A stretch of DNA of 64,000 nt from UBA7672 sp040398425 (GTDB lineage Bacteria; Pseudomonadota; Alphaproteobacteria; Caulobacterales; Hyphomonadaceae). Position 1 is the stretch's first letter; each line of letters begins with the position of its first letter. A program made the position numbers and the translations under genes. The notes beneath the pieces were generated by a model, which worked only from the letters and a program-made list of their open reading frames with translations, did no database searches and was not told the DNA's origin. The stretch spans positions 1 through 64,000 of the forward strand of contig JBBATZ010000003.1 of NCBI GenBank assembly GCA_040398425.1. Direction: 5' to 3'. This document shows positions 16,603 to 24,983 of the stretch, one piece after another.

Positions 16603-17532
16603 TTGAGCGCCTTGGCTGGTCCTGATGGTGAACTGGCGCAGGCGATAGAGGCCGTTGCGGGCCGGCTGCGCGGCATCGACCCGGCTGACTTTTACGCACT
16701 GCGGCAAGCCTACGACGCTTTCGCGGCCAGAGACCCGACGCCGCCGATCGCGACCGAATCCGAAATCCATCTCAATGGCGTGAAGTGCCTCGGCCTGCTG
16801 CCCCAGGGCGGCAGCGGTGATCATGTCATCTTCTGGTGCCATGGCGGCGGCTTCACCATGGGCTCGTCGCGCTCGCACCGGGGGCTGGCCGCTCAGGTGG
16901 CGGGGCACGCCAAAAGCGGCACGATCATCCCCGATTATCGCCTGGCGCCCGAGCATCGCCATCCGGCCGCGGTGGACGACTGCGTCACGGCCTATGTGGG
17001 CATGCTGGGCGAGAGCATAAAGGCCAGCAATATCGTGGTCGCCGGCGACTCGGCGGGCGGGGCGCTGGCCATGGCGATGCTGCTGCGGCTGAAGCAACAG
17101 GGCGCAGCGATGCCGGCGGGGTTGATCCTGCTGTCGCCATGGGTTGATCTCGGCAACAAGGGCTGGAGCCACGCCGCCAACGCCAAACGCGACCCTTTCC
17201 TCACCAGTAATGGTCTTGCGACGCGCGCGCAGGAATACTTTGGCGGCGCGGGACAGATGCCGATCCTGGAGGCCGATCTCAGTGGTCTGCCGCCGACCTA
17301 TATCCAGACCGGACAGGCTGAAATCCTGATGTCGGATTCAACTGCGCTGACGGAGCGGCTGGGAGCCGCCGGAGTGCCGGTGACACTGGAGATCTGGCCC
17401 GACATGTTCCACGTATTCCAGGCGCGCTATGCGACCCTGGCGAACGGGCAGCAAGCCGTAAGGCGCCTCGGCAGCTGGGCGGCCGGCCATCTCGGGATCA
17501 AGCTTCAGCCCGGGCCTGTTGCCGCGAGCTAG
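16603..17532 (+). CDS. Alpha/beta hydrolase of the hormone-sensitive-lipase (HGGG) family
   Basis: A predicted carboxylesterase of 309 residues. The oxyanion-hole motif HGGGF is near residue 80, the nucleophile motif GDSAGG near residue 148, and the acid and histidine are probably in the C-terminal third (WPDMFHVFQAR). I chose TTG 16603, because GGAGGG at 16591-16596 sits six bases ahead of it; an in-frame ATG lies at 16585 but has no good ribosome site. The gene is convergent with sucA, with 13 bases between the stops. Substrate cannot be predicted. Confidence 0.88.
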   Translation: MSALAGPDGELAQAIEAVAGRLRGIDPADFYALRQAYDAFAARDPTPPIATESEIHLNGVKCLGLLPQGGSGDHVIFWCHGGGFTMGSSRSHRGLAAQVAGHAKSGTIIPDYRLAPEHRHPAAVDDCVTAYVGMLGESIKASNIVVAGDSAGGALAMAMLLRLKQQGAAMPAGLILLSPWVDLGNKGWSHAANAKRDPFLTSNGLATRAQEYFGGAGQMPILEADLSGLPPTYIQTGQAEILMSDSTALTERLGAAGVPVTLEIWPDMFHVFQARYATLANGQQAVRRLGSWAAGHLGIKLQPGPVAAS

Positions 17533-17545
17533 TCGCGCCGACTGC

Positions 17546-20521
17546 CTATTTCTCGAACGCTGCTTCGAGGAAGGCCGCGAGCTCCTTGTTGTGGAGCGCC
17601 ATCGTGCCGGCTGCCGTCGAAGCGGAAGCGGGGCGGCCGACATAGCGGGCGCGCTTGTGCTTCACGTCCAGTTTTTCGAGCATCTTCTCGATGTTCCAGT
17701 CGACGAACGTCCACGCGCCCATGTTGCGCGGCTCTTCCTGGCACCAGGCCATGTCGGCCTGCGGGAAGCGGGCGAGCTCCTTCATCAGGGACGCGACCGG
17801 GAACGGATAGAGCTGTTCGACGCGCATGAGGTAGACGTCGTTGATCTTGCGCTTCTCGCGCTCTTCGAACAGGTCGTAATAGACCTTGCCCGAGCACATC
17901 ACGACGCGGCGGATGTCCTTGTCGGCGACGAGCTTCACATCGGCGCCGCGGCCCTTGGTTTCAGCGTCGTCCCACAGCACGCGGTGGAAAGTGGTGCCGG
18001 CGGCCATGTCATCGAAGGACGAGATCGCACGCTTGTGACGGAGCAGCGATTTCGGCGTCATCACGATCAGCGGCTTGCGGAAGTCGCGATGAACCTGGCG
18101 GCGCAGCACGTGGTAGTAGTTTGCCGGTGTCGTGCAGTTGGCGACCTGCATGTTGTCCTGGGCGCACATCTGGAGGAAGCGCTCGAGGCGGGCGGAAGAG
18201 TGTTCCGGGCCCTGCCCCTCATAGCCATGCGGCAGGAGGCAGACGAGGCCGCACATGCGGAGCCATTTGCGCTCACCCGAAGAGATGAACTGGTCGAACA
18301 CGACCTGCGCGCCATTGGCGAAGTCGCCGAACTGGGCTTCCCACAGGGTGAGCGTGTTCGGGGCCGTCAACGAGTAGCCATATTCGTAGCCGAGCACGGC
18401 TTCTTCAGAGAGCAGGGAGTCGATGACTTCGTAATTGGCCTGCGTCGGGGAGACGTGGTTGAGCGGCGTGTAGCGCTCCTCAGTCGTCTGATCGACAAGA
18501 TGCGAGTGGCGCTGGGTGAAGGTGCCGCGGCAGGAGTCCTGACCGGACAGGCGCACCGGGAAGCCCTCATCGACAAGACCGGCGAACGCCATGTGCTCCG
18601 CCATGCCCCAGTCGAGACCTTCGCCGGTTTCCGCCATCTTGCGGCGCGCCTCGATCGTGCGGGCGACCGTTTTGTGGATGTTGAAGCCAGACGGAACGGT
18701 AGTGATCTTCTTGCCGAGTTCCTTGAGCTTGGCAGCGGCAATGCCGGTCTGGCCACGGCCTTCCTCGTCCTTCGGCAGGCCAAGGCCGGCCCATTTGCCA
18801 TCGAGCCAGTCTGCAGCGCCGGGCTTGAACGTCTTGGCCTTGTCGAATTCGGCGTCGAGATGAGCCTCCATCTCGCCGATCATGTTGTTGACCGCATCCT
18901 CGCTGATCACGCCTTCCTCGATGAGGCGGCGCGAATAGAGTTCGCGGGTCGACTGCTGGTCGCGGATCTTCGCGTACATGATCGGCTGCGTCATGGTCGG
19001 ATCATCGCCTTCGTTGTGACCGAAGCGGCGATAGCAGAACATGTCGATGACGACGTCTTTCTGGAATTGCTGGCGGTATTCCGTCGCCACTTTCGCGGCG
19101 TGGACAACGGCTTCGGGATCATCGCCGTTGACGTGGAAGATCGGCGCCTGAACCATCAGCGCGACGTCCGAAGGATAGGGAGACGAACGCGAGAAACTCG
19201 GGGCGGTGGTGAAGCCGATCTGGTTGTTGACGATGAAGTGGATCGCTCCGCCCGTGCGGTAGCCGGTGAGGCCTGACAGCGCAAAGCATTCGGCGACGAC
19301 GCCCTGCCCTGCGAACGCGGCATCCCCGTGCAGCAGCAGCGGCATGACTTTGACGCGCTGGGCCGAACGGTCTTCCTGCAGGTCGAACGACTGTTTCGCG
19401 CGGGCCTTGCCGAGCACGACCGGGTTCACAATTTCGAGGTGGGATGGGTTCGCCGTCAGTGAAAGGTGGACCTTGTGGTTGTCGAACTCGCGGTCCGACG
19501 ACGCGCCGAGATGGTACTTCACGTCCCCCGAACCATAGTCGTCGGAGCCCTGTGTGTTGCCGCCCTGAAACTCGAAGAAGATCTTGTGGTAGGGCTTGCC
19601 CATCACGGCGGCGAGTACGTTGAGACGGCCCCGATGGGGCATGCCGAGAATGATTTCGTCGACGCCGAGCGCGCCGCCCCGCTTGATGATCTGCTCGAGG
19701 GCAGGCACGGCGGCTTCACCGCCATCAAGGCCGAAGCGCTTTGTGCCGGGATAGCGTTTGTGCAGGAAGCGTTCGAAGGCCTCGGCCTCGACCAGCTTCT
19801 TGAGGATGGCGCGCTTGCCCTGGGGCGTAAAGGAAATCTCCTTGTCCTTGCCCTCGATGCGCTGCTGGATCCAGGATTTCTCTTCCGGATCCGAGATGTG
19901 CATGAACTCGACAGCGAAGGTGCCGCAATAGGTGCGGCGCAGGATGTCGATCATCTGGCGCGGCGTCGCGTATTCGAGGCCGAGCACGTTGTCGATATAG
20001 ATGCGACGGTCCATATCCTTCGGACCGAAGCCGTAGGTTTTCGGATCAAGTTCCGGCTGATCGTCCTGCTTGGCGATGTTCAGCGGATCGAGGTGTGCGG
20101 CGAGGTGGCCGCGAATACGATAGGCGCGGATCATCATCAGAGCGCGGATCGAATCCTGCACCTGCTGGTGGAGATCGGCGGGCGCGATGGTGGGGCCGAC
20201 CTGGGGAGCCCTCTTCGTTTCCTTGACCAGGGCGGGACCCCAGTTGCCGTCGAGCGCCGAGACGAGGTCGCCGTTCTGGTGTTTTACGGGCTCGGCCCAC
20301 TCCGGACCTTTGGCTGCCTTGCCGGCGTCGCCCGTGGCGTCACCGAGGGCGACGCCTGCGAAGAAGCGCTGCCAGCTTTCAGGCACTGAGGAAGGGTCGG
20401 CCGCGTATTCGGCGTAGAGCTGTTCGATGTAGGCGGCGTTGGCACCATAAAGGAACGCCGTATCCAGCATAGCGGCGTTGTCCATCCCCGCCGCCTGGCC
20501 AGTCTTCGCCTCGATCGTCAT
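17546..20521 (-). CDS. sucA: 2-oxoglutarate dehydrogenase E1 component
   Basis: E1 decarboxylates 2-oxoglutarate with thiamine diphosphate and succinylates E2 lipoate. The 991-residue protein has the N-terminal E2-contact segment (ANAAYIEQLYAEYAADPSSV), a dehydrogenase core with MPHRGRLNVLA, the ThDP/Mg-binding NGDDPEAVVHA...and CYRRFGHNEGDDP segments, and a transketolase-like C-terminal half (LWEAQFGDFANGAQV, GYEGQGPEHSSARLERFL). Length is normal. It is the third gene after sucC and sucD on the minus strand, 204 bases behind sucD, and converges with lpd and the hydrolase. The separation from sucB by inversion is unusual. Confidence 0.97.
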   Translation of the reverse strand: MTIEAKTGQAAGMDNAAMLDTAFLYGANAAYIEQLYAEYAADPSSVPESWQRFFAGVALGDATGDAGKAAKGPEWAEPVKHQNGDLVSALDGNWGPALVKETKRAPQVGPTIAPADLHQQVQDSIRALMMIRAYRIRGHLAAHLDPLNIAKQDDQPELDPKTYGFGPKDMDRRIYIDNVLGLEYATPRQMIDILRRTYCGTFAVEFMHISDPEEKSWIQQRIEGKDKEISFTPQGKRAILKKLVEAEAFERFLHKRYPGTKRFGLDGGEAAVPALEQIIKRGGALGVDEIILGMPHRGRLNVLAAVMGKPYHKIFFEFQGGNTQGSDDYGSGDVKYHLGASSDREFDNHKVHLSLTANPSHLEIVNPVVLGKARAKQSFDLQEDRSAQRVKVMPLLLHGDAAFAGQGVVAECFALSGLTGYRTGGAIHFIVNNQIGFTTAPSFSRSSPYPSDVALMVQAPIFHVNGDDPEAVVHAAKVATEYRQQFQKDVVIDMFCYRRFGHNEGDDPTMTQPIMYAKIRDQQSTRELYSRRLIEEGVISEDAVNNMIGEMEAHLDAEFDKAKTFKPGAADWLDGKWAGLGLPKDEEGRGQTGIAAAKLKELGKKITTVPSGFNIHKTVARTIEARRKMAETGEGLDWGMAEHMAFAGLVDEGFPVRLSGQDSCRGTFTQRHSHLVDQTTEERYTPLNHVSPTQANYEVIDSLLSEEAVLGYEYGYSLTAPNTLTLWEAQFGDFANGAQVVFDQFISSGERKWLRMCGLVCLLPHGYEGQGPEHSSARLERFLQMCAQDNMQVANCTTPANYYHVLRRQVHRDFRKPLIVMTPKSLLRHKRAISSFDDMAAGTTFHRVLWDDAETKGRGADVKLVADKDIRRVVMCSGKVYYDLFEEREKRKINDVYLMRVEQLYPFPVASLMKELARFPQADMAWCQEEPRNMGAWTFVDWNIEKMLEKLDVKHKRARYVGRPASASTAAGTMALHNKELAAFLEAAFEK

Positions 20522-20725
20522 GCTTTTCGTCCTGCTGCGCCGGGGTCAGGGCCCCTGCCCTGAGCGCGATTTGGGTTCACCCAGATGCTGCTTTTTGGCG
20601 TCCGACTCAACCGTAAAGGGTGAGACATTCCGCACATAAGACAGTGATCGGTTACCAGCCCGTTTCATATGGGGAACGAACGGGGGAAACCCTGGCGTTT
20701 CGCGGCAGGTCAAAGAACCAAAACG

Positions 20726-21637
20726 CTAGCGTTTCAGAACTTCCGTCATCGTTGTGCCGAGCCGGGCCGGGCTCGGGGAGACGACGATTCCGGCCGATTC
20801 CATCGCCGCGATCTTCGATCCTGCATCGCCCTTGCCGCCCGAAACGATAGCGCCGGCATGGCCCATTGTCCGGCCTTCAGGCGCCGTACGACCGGCGATG
20901 AAGCCGACCATCGGCTTCTTGCGGCCGCGCCTGGCTTCGTCCTTGAGGAACTGGGCGGCATCTTCCTCGCCCGCGCCGCCGATCTCGCCGATCATGATGA
21001 TCGCCTTGGTTTCGTCGTCAGCGAGGAACATTTCGAGGATGTCGATGAAATCCGTACCCTTCACCGGGTCGCCGCCGATGCCGACAGCCGTCGTCTGGCC
21101 GAGGCCTTCATTGGTGGTCTGGAACACCGCTTCATAGGTCAGCGTTCCCGAGCGCGAGAGCACGCCGATATTGCCTTTGGAGAAGATGTTGCCTGGCATG
21201 ATGCCGATCTTGCACTGGCCCGGCGTGAGCACGCCCGGGCAGTTCGGCCCGATCAGGCGCGACTTCGATTTCGCGAGCTTGTCCTTGACGCGCACCATGT
21301 CGAGCACAGGCACGCCCTCGGTGATCGTGACGATCAGCGGGATCTCGGCGTCGATGGCTTCTTCGATGGCGGCGGCGCAGAATTTTGGCGGCACATAGAT
21401 GACCGTGGCGTTGGCGCCGGTCCGTTCCCTGGCTTCGGCGACCGTGTTGAACAGCGGGCGCTCGACTTTCGATCCGTCGGGCAGCGTGCCTTCCCAGTTC
21501 GTGCCGCCCTTGCCCGGCGTGATGCCGCCGACCATTTGCGTGCCGTAGGCGATGCCCTGCTCCGTATGGAACGTGCCGGTCTTGCCGGTCATGCCCTGGG
21601 TGAGGACCTTGGTGTTCTTGTCGATCAGGATGGACAT
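20726..21637 (-). CDS. sucD: Succinyl-CoA synthetase (succinate-CoA ligase) alpha subunit
   Basis: With SucC it converts succinyl-CoA to succinate with nucleotide phosphorylation. The 303-residue product has the CoA-binding domain with TGMTGKTGTFH (about residues 14-24), the SRSGTLTYEA loop and the phosphohistidine region GRTAPEGRTMGHAGAI (H260). Length is slightly above the bacterial norm of about 290. It lies 60 bases after sucC on the same strand, as expected for an operon, and 204 bases before sucA. Confidence 0.97.
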   Translation of the reverse strand: MSILIDKNTKVLTQGMTGKTGTFHTEQGIAYGTQMVGGITPGKGGTNWEGTLPDGSKVERPLFNTVAEARERTGANATVIYVPPKFCAAAIEEAIDAEIPLIVTITEGVPVLDMVRVKDKLAKSKSRLIGPNCPGVLTPGQCKIGIMPGNIFSKGNIGVLSRSGTLTYEAVFQTTNEGLGQTTAVGIGGDPVKGTDFIDILEMFLADDETKAIIMIGEIGGAGEEDAAQFLKDEARRGRKKPMVGFIAGRTAPEGRTMGHAGAIVSGGKGDAGSKIAAMESAGIVVSPSPARLGTTMTEVLKR

Positions 21638-21697
21638 CGGGTCTGCCTTGAAAAGTCGGCGTGAAGGTCGAAAGGGGTGTTCAGCGAGAGCTGAGGC

Positions 21698-22894
21698 TCA
21701 ACGGCCCTTGATGGCGGCGACGATCTTCTGTGCTGCGTCGTCGAGGTCGTTGGCCGGGATCACGTTGAGACCGGACTCGCGGATGATCTTCTTGCCGAGT
21801 TCTGCATTGGTGCCTTCGAGGCGAACAACCAGCGGGACGGCGAGATTGGTCTCGCGCACGGCGGCCAACACGCCCTCGGCGATGACATCGCATTTCATGA
21901 TGCCGCCAAAGATGTTCACGAGGATGCCCTTCACCTTGGGGTCCTTCATGATGATCTTGAAGGCAGCAGCGACTTTCTCTTTACCCGCGCCGCCACCGAC
22001 GTCGCAGAAATTCGCGGGCTCTTCGCCGTAGAGCTTGATGATGTCCATCGTCGCCATGGCGAGGCCTGCGCCGTTGACCATGCAGCCGATCGTGCCATCG
22101 AGCGCGATGTAGGCGAGGTCCCAGGCCGACGCCTCGATCTCTTTCTCGTCTTCCTCGGACTTGTCGCGCAGCTCGACGATGTCGGGGTGGCGGAACAGCG
22201 CGTTGCCGTCGAAGGAGACTTTCGCATCCAGCACGCGGACGTGGCCGTCCTTCATGACGATGAGCGGGTTGATCTCCAGCATCGCCATGTCTTTCTCGAC
22301 GAAGGCTTTGTAGAGGATTTTTGCAAGGCCCATCATGTCGGTGCGCGCATCACCCGACAGTTTCAGCGCATCGCAGATCGTGGCGGCGTCGGCGTCCGTG
22401 ACGCCGGCCGACGGCTCGATCGGCAGCGTCATGATGCGGTCAGGCGTATCGTGAGCGACGGCTTCGATGTCCATGCCGCCTTCGGTCGAGACGACGAACG
22501 CGATCTTGCCCGAACCACGATCGACCAGGAGCGAGCAGTAGAGTTCTTTTTCGATGTCGGCGCCGTCTTCGATATAGATGCGGTTCACCTGGCGGCCTGC
22601 CGCCGATGTCTGCGCCGTCACGAGGTGGTGGCCGAGCATGGCCTTCACGTGCTCGAGCGCCTGTTCCTTCGAGAAGCCGAGGCGGACGCCGCCTTTTTCA
22701 CCGGCTTCCTTTTCGATGAACTTGCCTTTGCCGCGGCCGCCGGCGTGGATCTGCGATTTCACGACCCAGAGTGGACCCGGCAGCGCGTCGATCGCAGCCT
22801 GCGCCTGGTCCACCGAGGTAATGGCGACGCCCTTTGCAACAGGCGCTCCGAAAGACTTCAGGACTTCCTTCGCCTGATGCTCGTGAATGTTCAT
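21698..22894 (-). CDS. sucC: Succinyl-CoA synthetase (ADP-forming) beta subunit
   Basis: The beta subunit binds nucleotide and the phosphohistidine of SucD. The 398-residue product starts MNIHEHQAKEVLKSFGAPV, carries the ATP-grasp domain with WVVKSQIHAGGRGKGK (about residues 40-55), EINPLIV near 200 and the C-terminal GGIMKCDVIAEGV ligase domain. The open frame runs far upstream to 23224, but only 22894 gives the family N-terminus. A sigma-70-like promoter may lie just upstream. Unlike many alphaproteobacteria, mdh is not in front of it but lies at 33.6 kb. Confidence 0.97.
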   Translation of the reverse strand: MNIHEHQAKEVLKSFGAPVAKGVAITSVDQAQAAIDALPGPLWVVKSQIHAGGRGKGKFIEKEAGEKGGVRLGFSKEQALEHVKAMLGHHLVTAQTSAAGRQVNRIYIEDGADIEKELYCSLLVDRGSGKIAFVVSTEGGMDIEAVAHDTPDRIMTLPIEPSAGVTDADAATICDALKLSGDARTDMMGLAKILYKAFVEKDMAMLEINPLIVMKDGHVRVLDAKVSFDGNALFRHPDIVELRDKSEEDEKEIEASAWDLAYIALDGTIGCMVNGAGLAMATMDIIKLYGEEPANFCDVGGGAGKEKVAAAFKIIMKDPKVKGILVNIFGGIMKCDVIAEGVLAAVRETNLAVPLVVRLEGTNAELGKKIIRESGLNVIPANDLDDAAQKIVAAIKGR

Positions 22895-22957
22895 GGATGA
22901 CTGGCCTTTGAACGAAAGAGCCCATTTTGACGAGATAACCCGGCGGCTCGCGAGGTG

Positions 22958-22986
22958 GCGATACCGCACCGGGCGCCATGACGCAA
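22958..22986 (-). promoter_or_regulatory. Possible promoter of the sucCD operon
   Basis: On the minus strand TTGCGT (22981-22986) and TATCGC (22958-22963) are 17 bases apart, about 64-92 bases ahead of the sucC start. The hexamers match the consensus only moderately, so this is a candidate. Confidence 0.35.
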
Positions 22987-23015
22987 CGTGGGGTTTTTGA
23001 CCCTGTGGAGATCGC

Positions 23016-24302
23016 TCAGGCAGGCTTGGCGGGAGCGGGAGTTTCCCCGCTTTCGGCCGTTGCTGTGGCATGTTCTGCCTGATCGGCGACCTGTCCCTGG
23101 ACGACGCTGGTCGAGTCCAGTGGCTGGAAGGGCGTTCGTTGCAAGGGCCCGGGCCGTCCGCGCACGAACAGGCGCGAGAGATTGACGGCGGCGAGCACGA
23201 AATAGCCCAGCGCCACGGCGGCAAAGACGCCCGGCTGGCCGGCCTTGGTGTCGGCGACGGCGCCGGTGAGGATCGGGCCCAGCACTGATCCGCCCGCCCA
23301 GACGAACAGCATGCCGGACATGACCTGCGCGATCTGTCCCGGTTCCGTGCGATCGGTCGCGTGGCTGGCGGAGACCGAGTAGAAGGACAGCGCGCCTGCG
23401 CCCCAGAGCGCCGACAGCATGACGGTGATCGAGAACGAAACGCGCCCCGCGGTCAGGTAAAGCGCGACGCATGCCGCAAGCGCGATAAGCGAGAGCGTCG
23501 CCACCACATAACGGCGGTCGACCCGGTCCGAAATCATTCCAGCTGGCCATTGCGTGACCGTGCCGCCGATCATTGCGGCGATATAGAGCGTCGCCGCCGC
23601 GCCGCCTGCCCCGCCCGGCTGCAGCTCCTTTGCGTAAAGCGGCAGCTGGCTGGTGACGCCGGTATTGCAGATGCCCGCCACGACCGACCCGACGAGCGCT
23701 GCGGGCGGTATGCGCATCATGGAGGAGAGACTGAGCGCTTCCCGGTCGGGCAAAACGGGCTGCGCGCGTTTGGTGGCGCTGAGCGGCAGCATGGCCAGCA
23801 TCATCAACAAACCGGCCCAGACGAAGGGCTTGATGTCGTCCGCCGCGTGCTGGACCACCAGCAGCGGCCCGATCGAAATCGCGATCTTCAGCATCAGCTG
23901 GTACATGCCCATCACCGCGCCGCGCTTGGAACGGGGGGTTGAGTCGGCAATCCAGCTTTCGGCCGACGTGAACATGACGGCCGACGCCGCACCCTGCGCG
24001 AAGCGAAACAGCGCCCAGGCGACGCCATCGAAATTGAGCCCCATCGACAGGATGCCGGCGGCATAGATCGCCGCCGCGGCCGAGTAGGCGCGGATATGGC
24101 CAATATCGCGCACGATATCCGGCGCGAACCACGCGCCAAGCATGAAGCCCGCCGAAAATGCCGCCGCGACCGAGCCGACGCCCAGCGCCGTGGTGCCCAT
24201 GAAACTAAGCGCCAGCGGCGTCGTCACGCTGAGAATGCCGGAGGCCGCCTGCAGAAGCATGACTGCAAGGATCAGGGACGCGACGTTACGGTAGAGGGTC
24301 AT
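23016..24302 (-). CDS. Major facilitator superfamily transporter
   Basis: A 428-residue membrane protein with about twelve predicted spans and the MFS pattern: N-terminal half ending near residue 190, a central cytoplasmic loop with KRAQPVLPDREAL, then six more spans. The cytoplasmic loop between spans 2 and 3 reads GAWFAPDIVRDIGHIR, a relaxed version of MFS motif A (G-x3-D-R/K), and the second half has MISDRVDRRYV, a better copy. Substrate is unknown; the overall look is like the YcaD/CynX-type drug or metabolite permeases. I chose ATG 24302 (MTLYRNVASL) over the 24362 frame start. The C-terminal tail (TPAPAKPA) is Ala/Pro-rich. Confidence 0.87.
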   Translation of the reverse strand: MTLYRNVASLILAVMLLQAASGILSVTTPLALSFMGTTALGVGSVAAAFSAGFMLGAWFAPDIVRDIGHIRAYSAAAAIYAAGILSMGLNFDGVAWALFRFAQGAASAVMFTSAESWIADSTPRSKRGAVMGMYQLMLKIAISIGPLLVVQHAADDIKPFVWAGLLMMLAMLPLSATKRAQPVLPDREALSLSSMMRIPPAALVGSVVAGICNTGVTSQLPLYAKELQPGGAGGAAATLYIAAMIGGTVTQWPAGMISDRVDRRYVVATLSLIALAACVALYLTAGRVSFSITVMLSALWGAGALSFYSVSASHATDRTEPGQIAQVMSGMLFVWAGGSVLGPILTGAVADTKAGQPGVFAAVALGYFVLAAVNLSRLFVRGRPGPLQRTPFQPLDSTSVVQGQVADQAEHATATAESGETPAPAKPA

Positions 24303-24464
24303 GGGCGGCGGTTCGGCGGTTGGCGCTCTTGTTTGAGCGATCCTTAAGCCGCTTCGGCGCAACGCGCGTCTAAATTCTTGTTACCGAATGCGTGAAATCT
24401 CACACATCCCATTCGAACGAATCTGCAGCGTGTTCTGGCATGTTCCTTCTGAGGAGAAACGCGC

Positions 24465-24983
24465 ATGATTCCGAATACGATGCTTGCCCTGATCGACCAA
24501 CTTGCCGCCGATGGGCGCGTCACCGCTGACGCGCGATGAAGCCGAATGGCTGTTTGATCTCGACACGGCGGCCAAAGGCTATGCTCACGTCACCGGGTGG
24601 CGCGATCTGTTCGTATCAGCGATCATGAACCACCTTTTCGCCGCGGGGCCGTCCGACCGGCTCGAGCGTGGCGCCATGCTGCGCCGGACCGCGTGGCTCA
24701 AGGCGCCGGAACAAGGCATCGGCGCATTCTTCGCGCGCGCCTTCGAGGGAGGGCTTTGACAGCTACATGTCCAGGGTCCGCCAGCAAAAGCCGATACTGG
24801 CGCAGGAAGAACATTTCGAGCGCCAGCAGGTCGAAGCTCAGCTTGCCGATGCACTGGAAACGCAGGAAGCGGCCTGGCTGGTCACGCGCATCCGCGCCGA
24901 TGGCCGCCGCACGGCCAACGAGCAGGCTCTGCTCGAGGCCGTGAAGGCTGCCAAGGGCGATGGCTTTGAAGTCGGCCTGAGGT
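24465..24983 (+). pseudogene. Frameshifted remnant of a conserved hypothetical protein
   Basis: The first frame starts at ATG 24465 after a GAGGAGA ribosome site (MIPNTMLALIDQLAADGRVTAD) and stops after 24 codons. A second frame continues from about 24512 (SPLTRDEAEWLFDLDTAAKG) to a stop at 24757, and a third runs from about 24755 (FDSYMSRVRQQKPILAQEEH) to near 24980. The second lesion looks like one extra G in GAGGGAGGG. At the first, some codons between the two helix pairs may be deleted. Joined, they give a soluble helical protein of about 170 residues with repeated DGRVT/LTRDEAEWLF segments. Function is not known. Confidence 0.6.

Noticed and set aside
17519..19276. 585-codon plus-strand open frame antisense to sucA
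   Set aside because: It is the complement of a clear sucA coding sequence and its translation has no family pattern; high G+C creates such long antisense frames.
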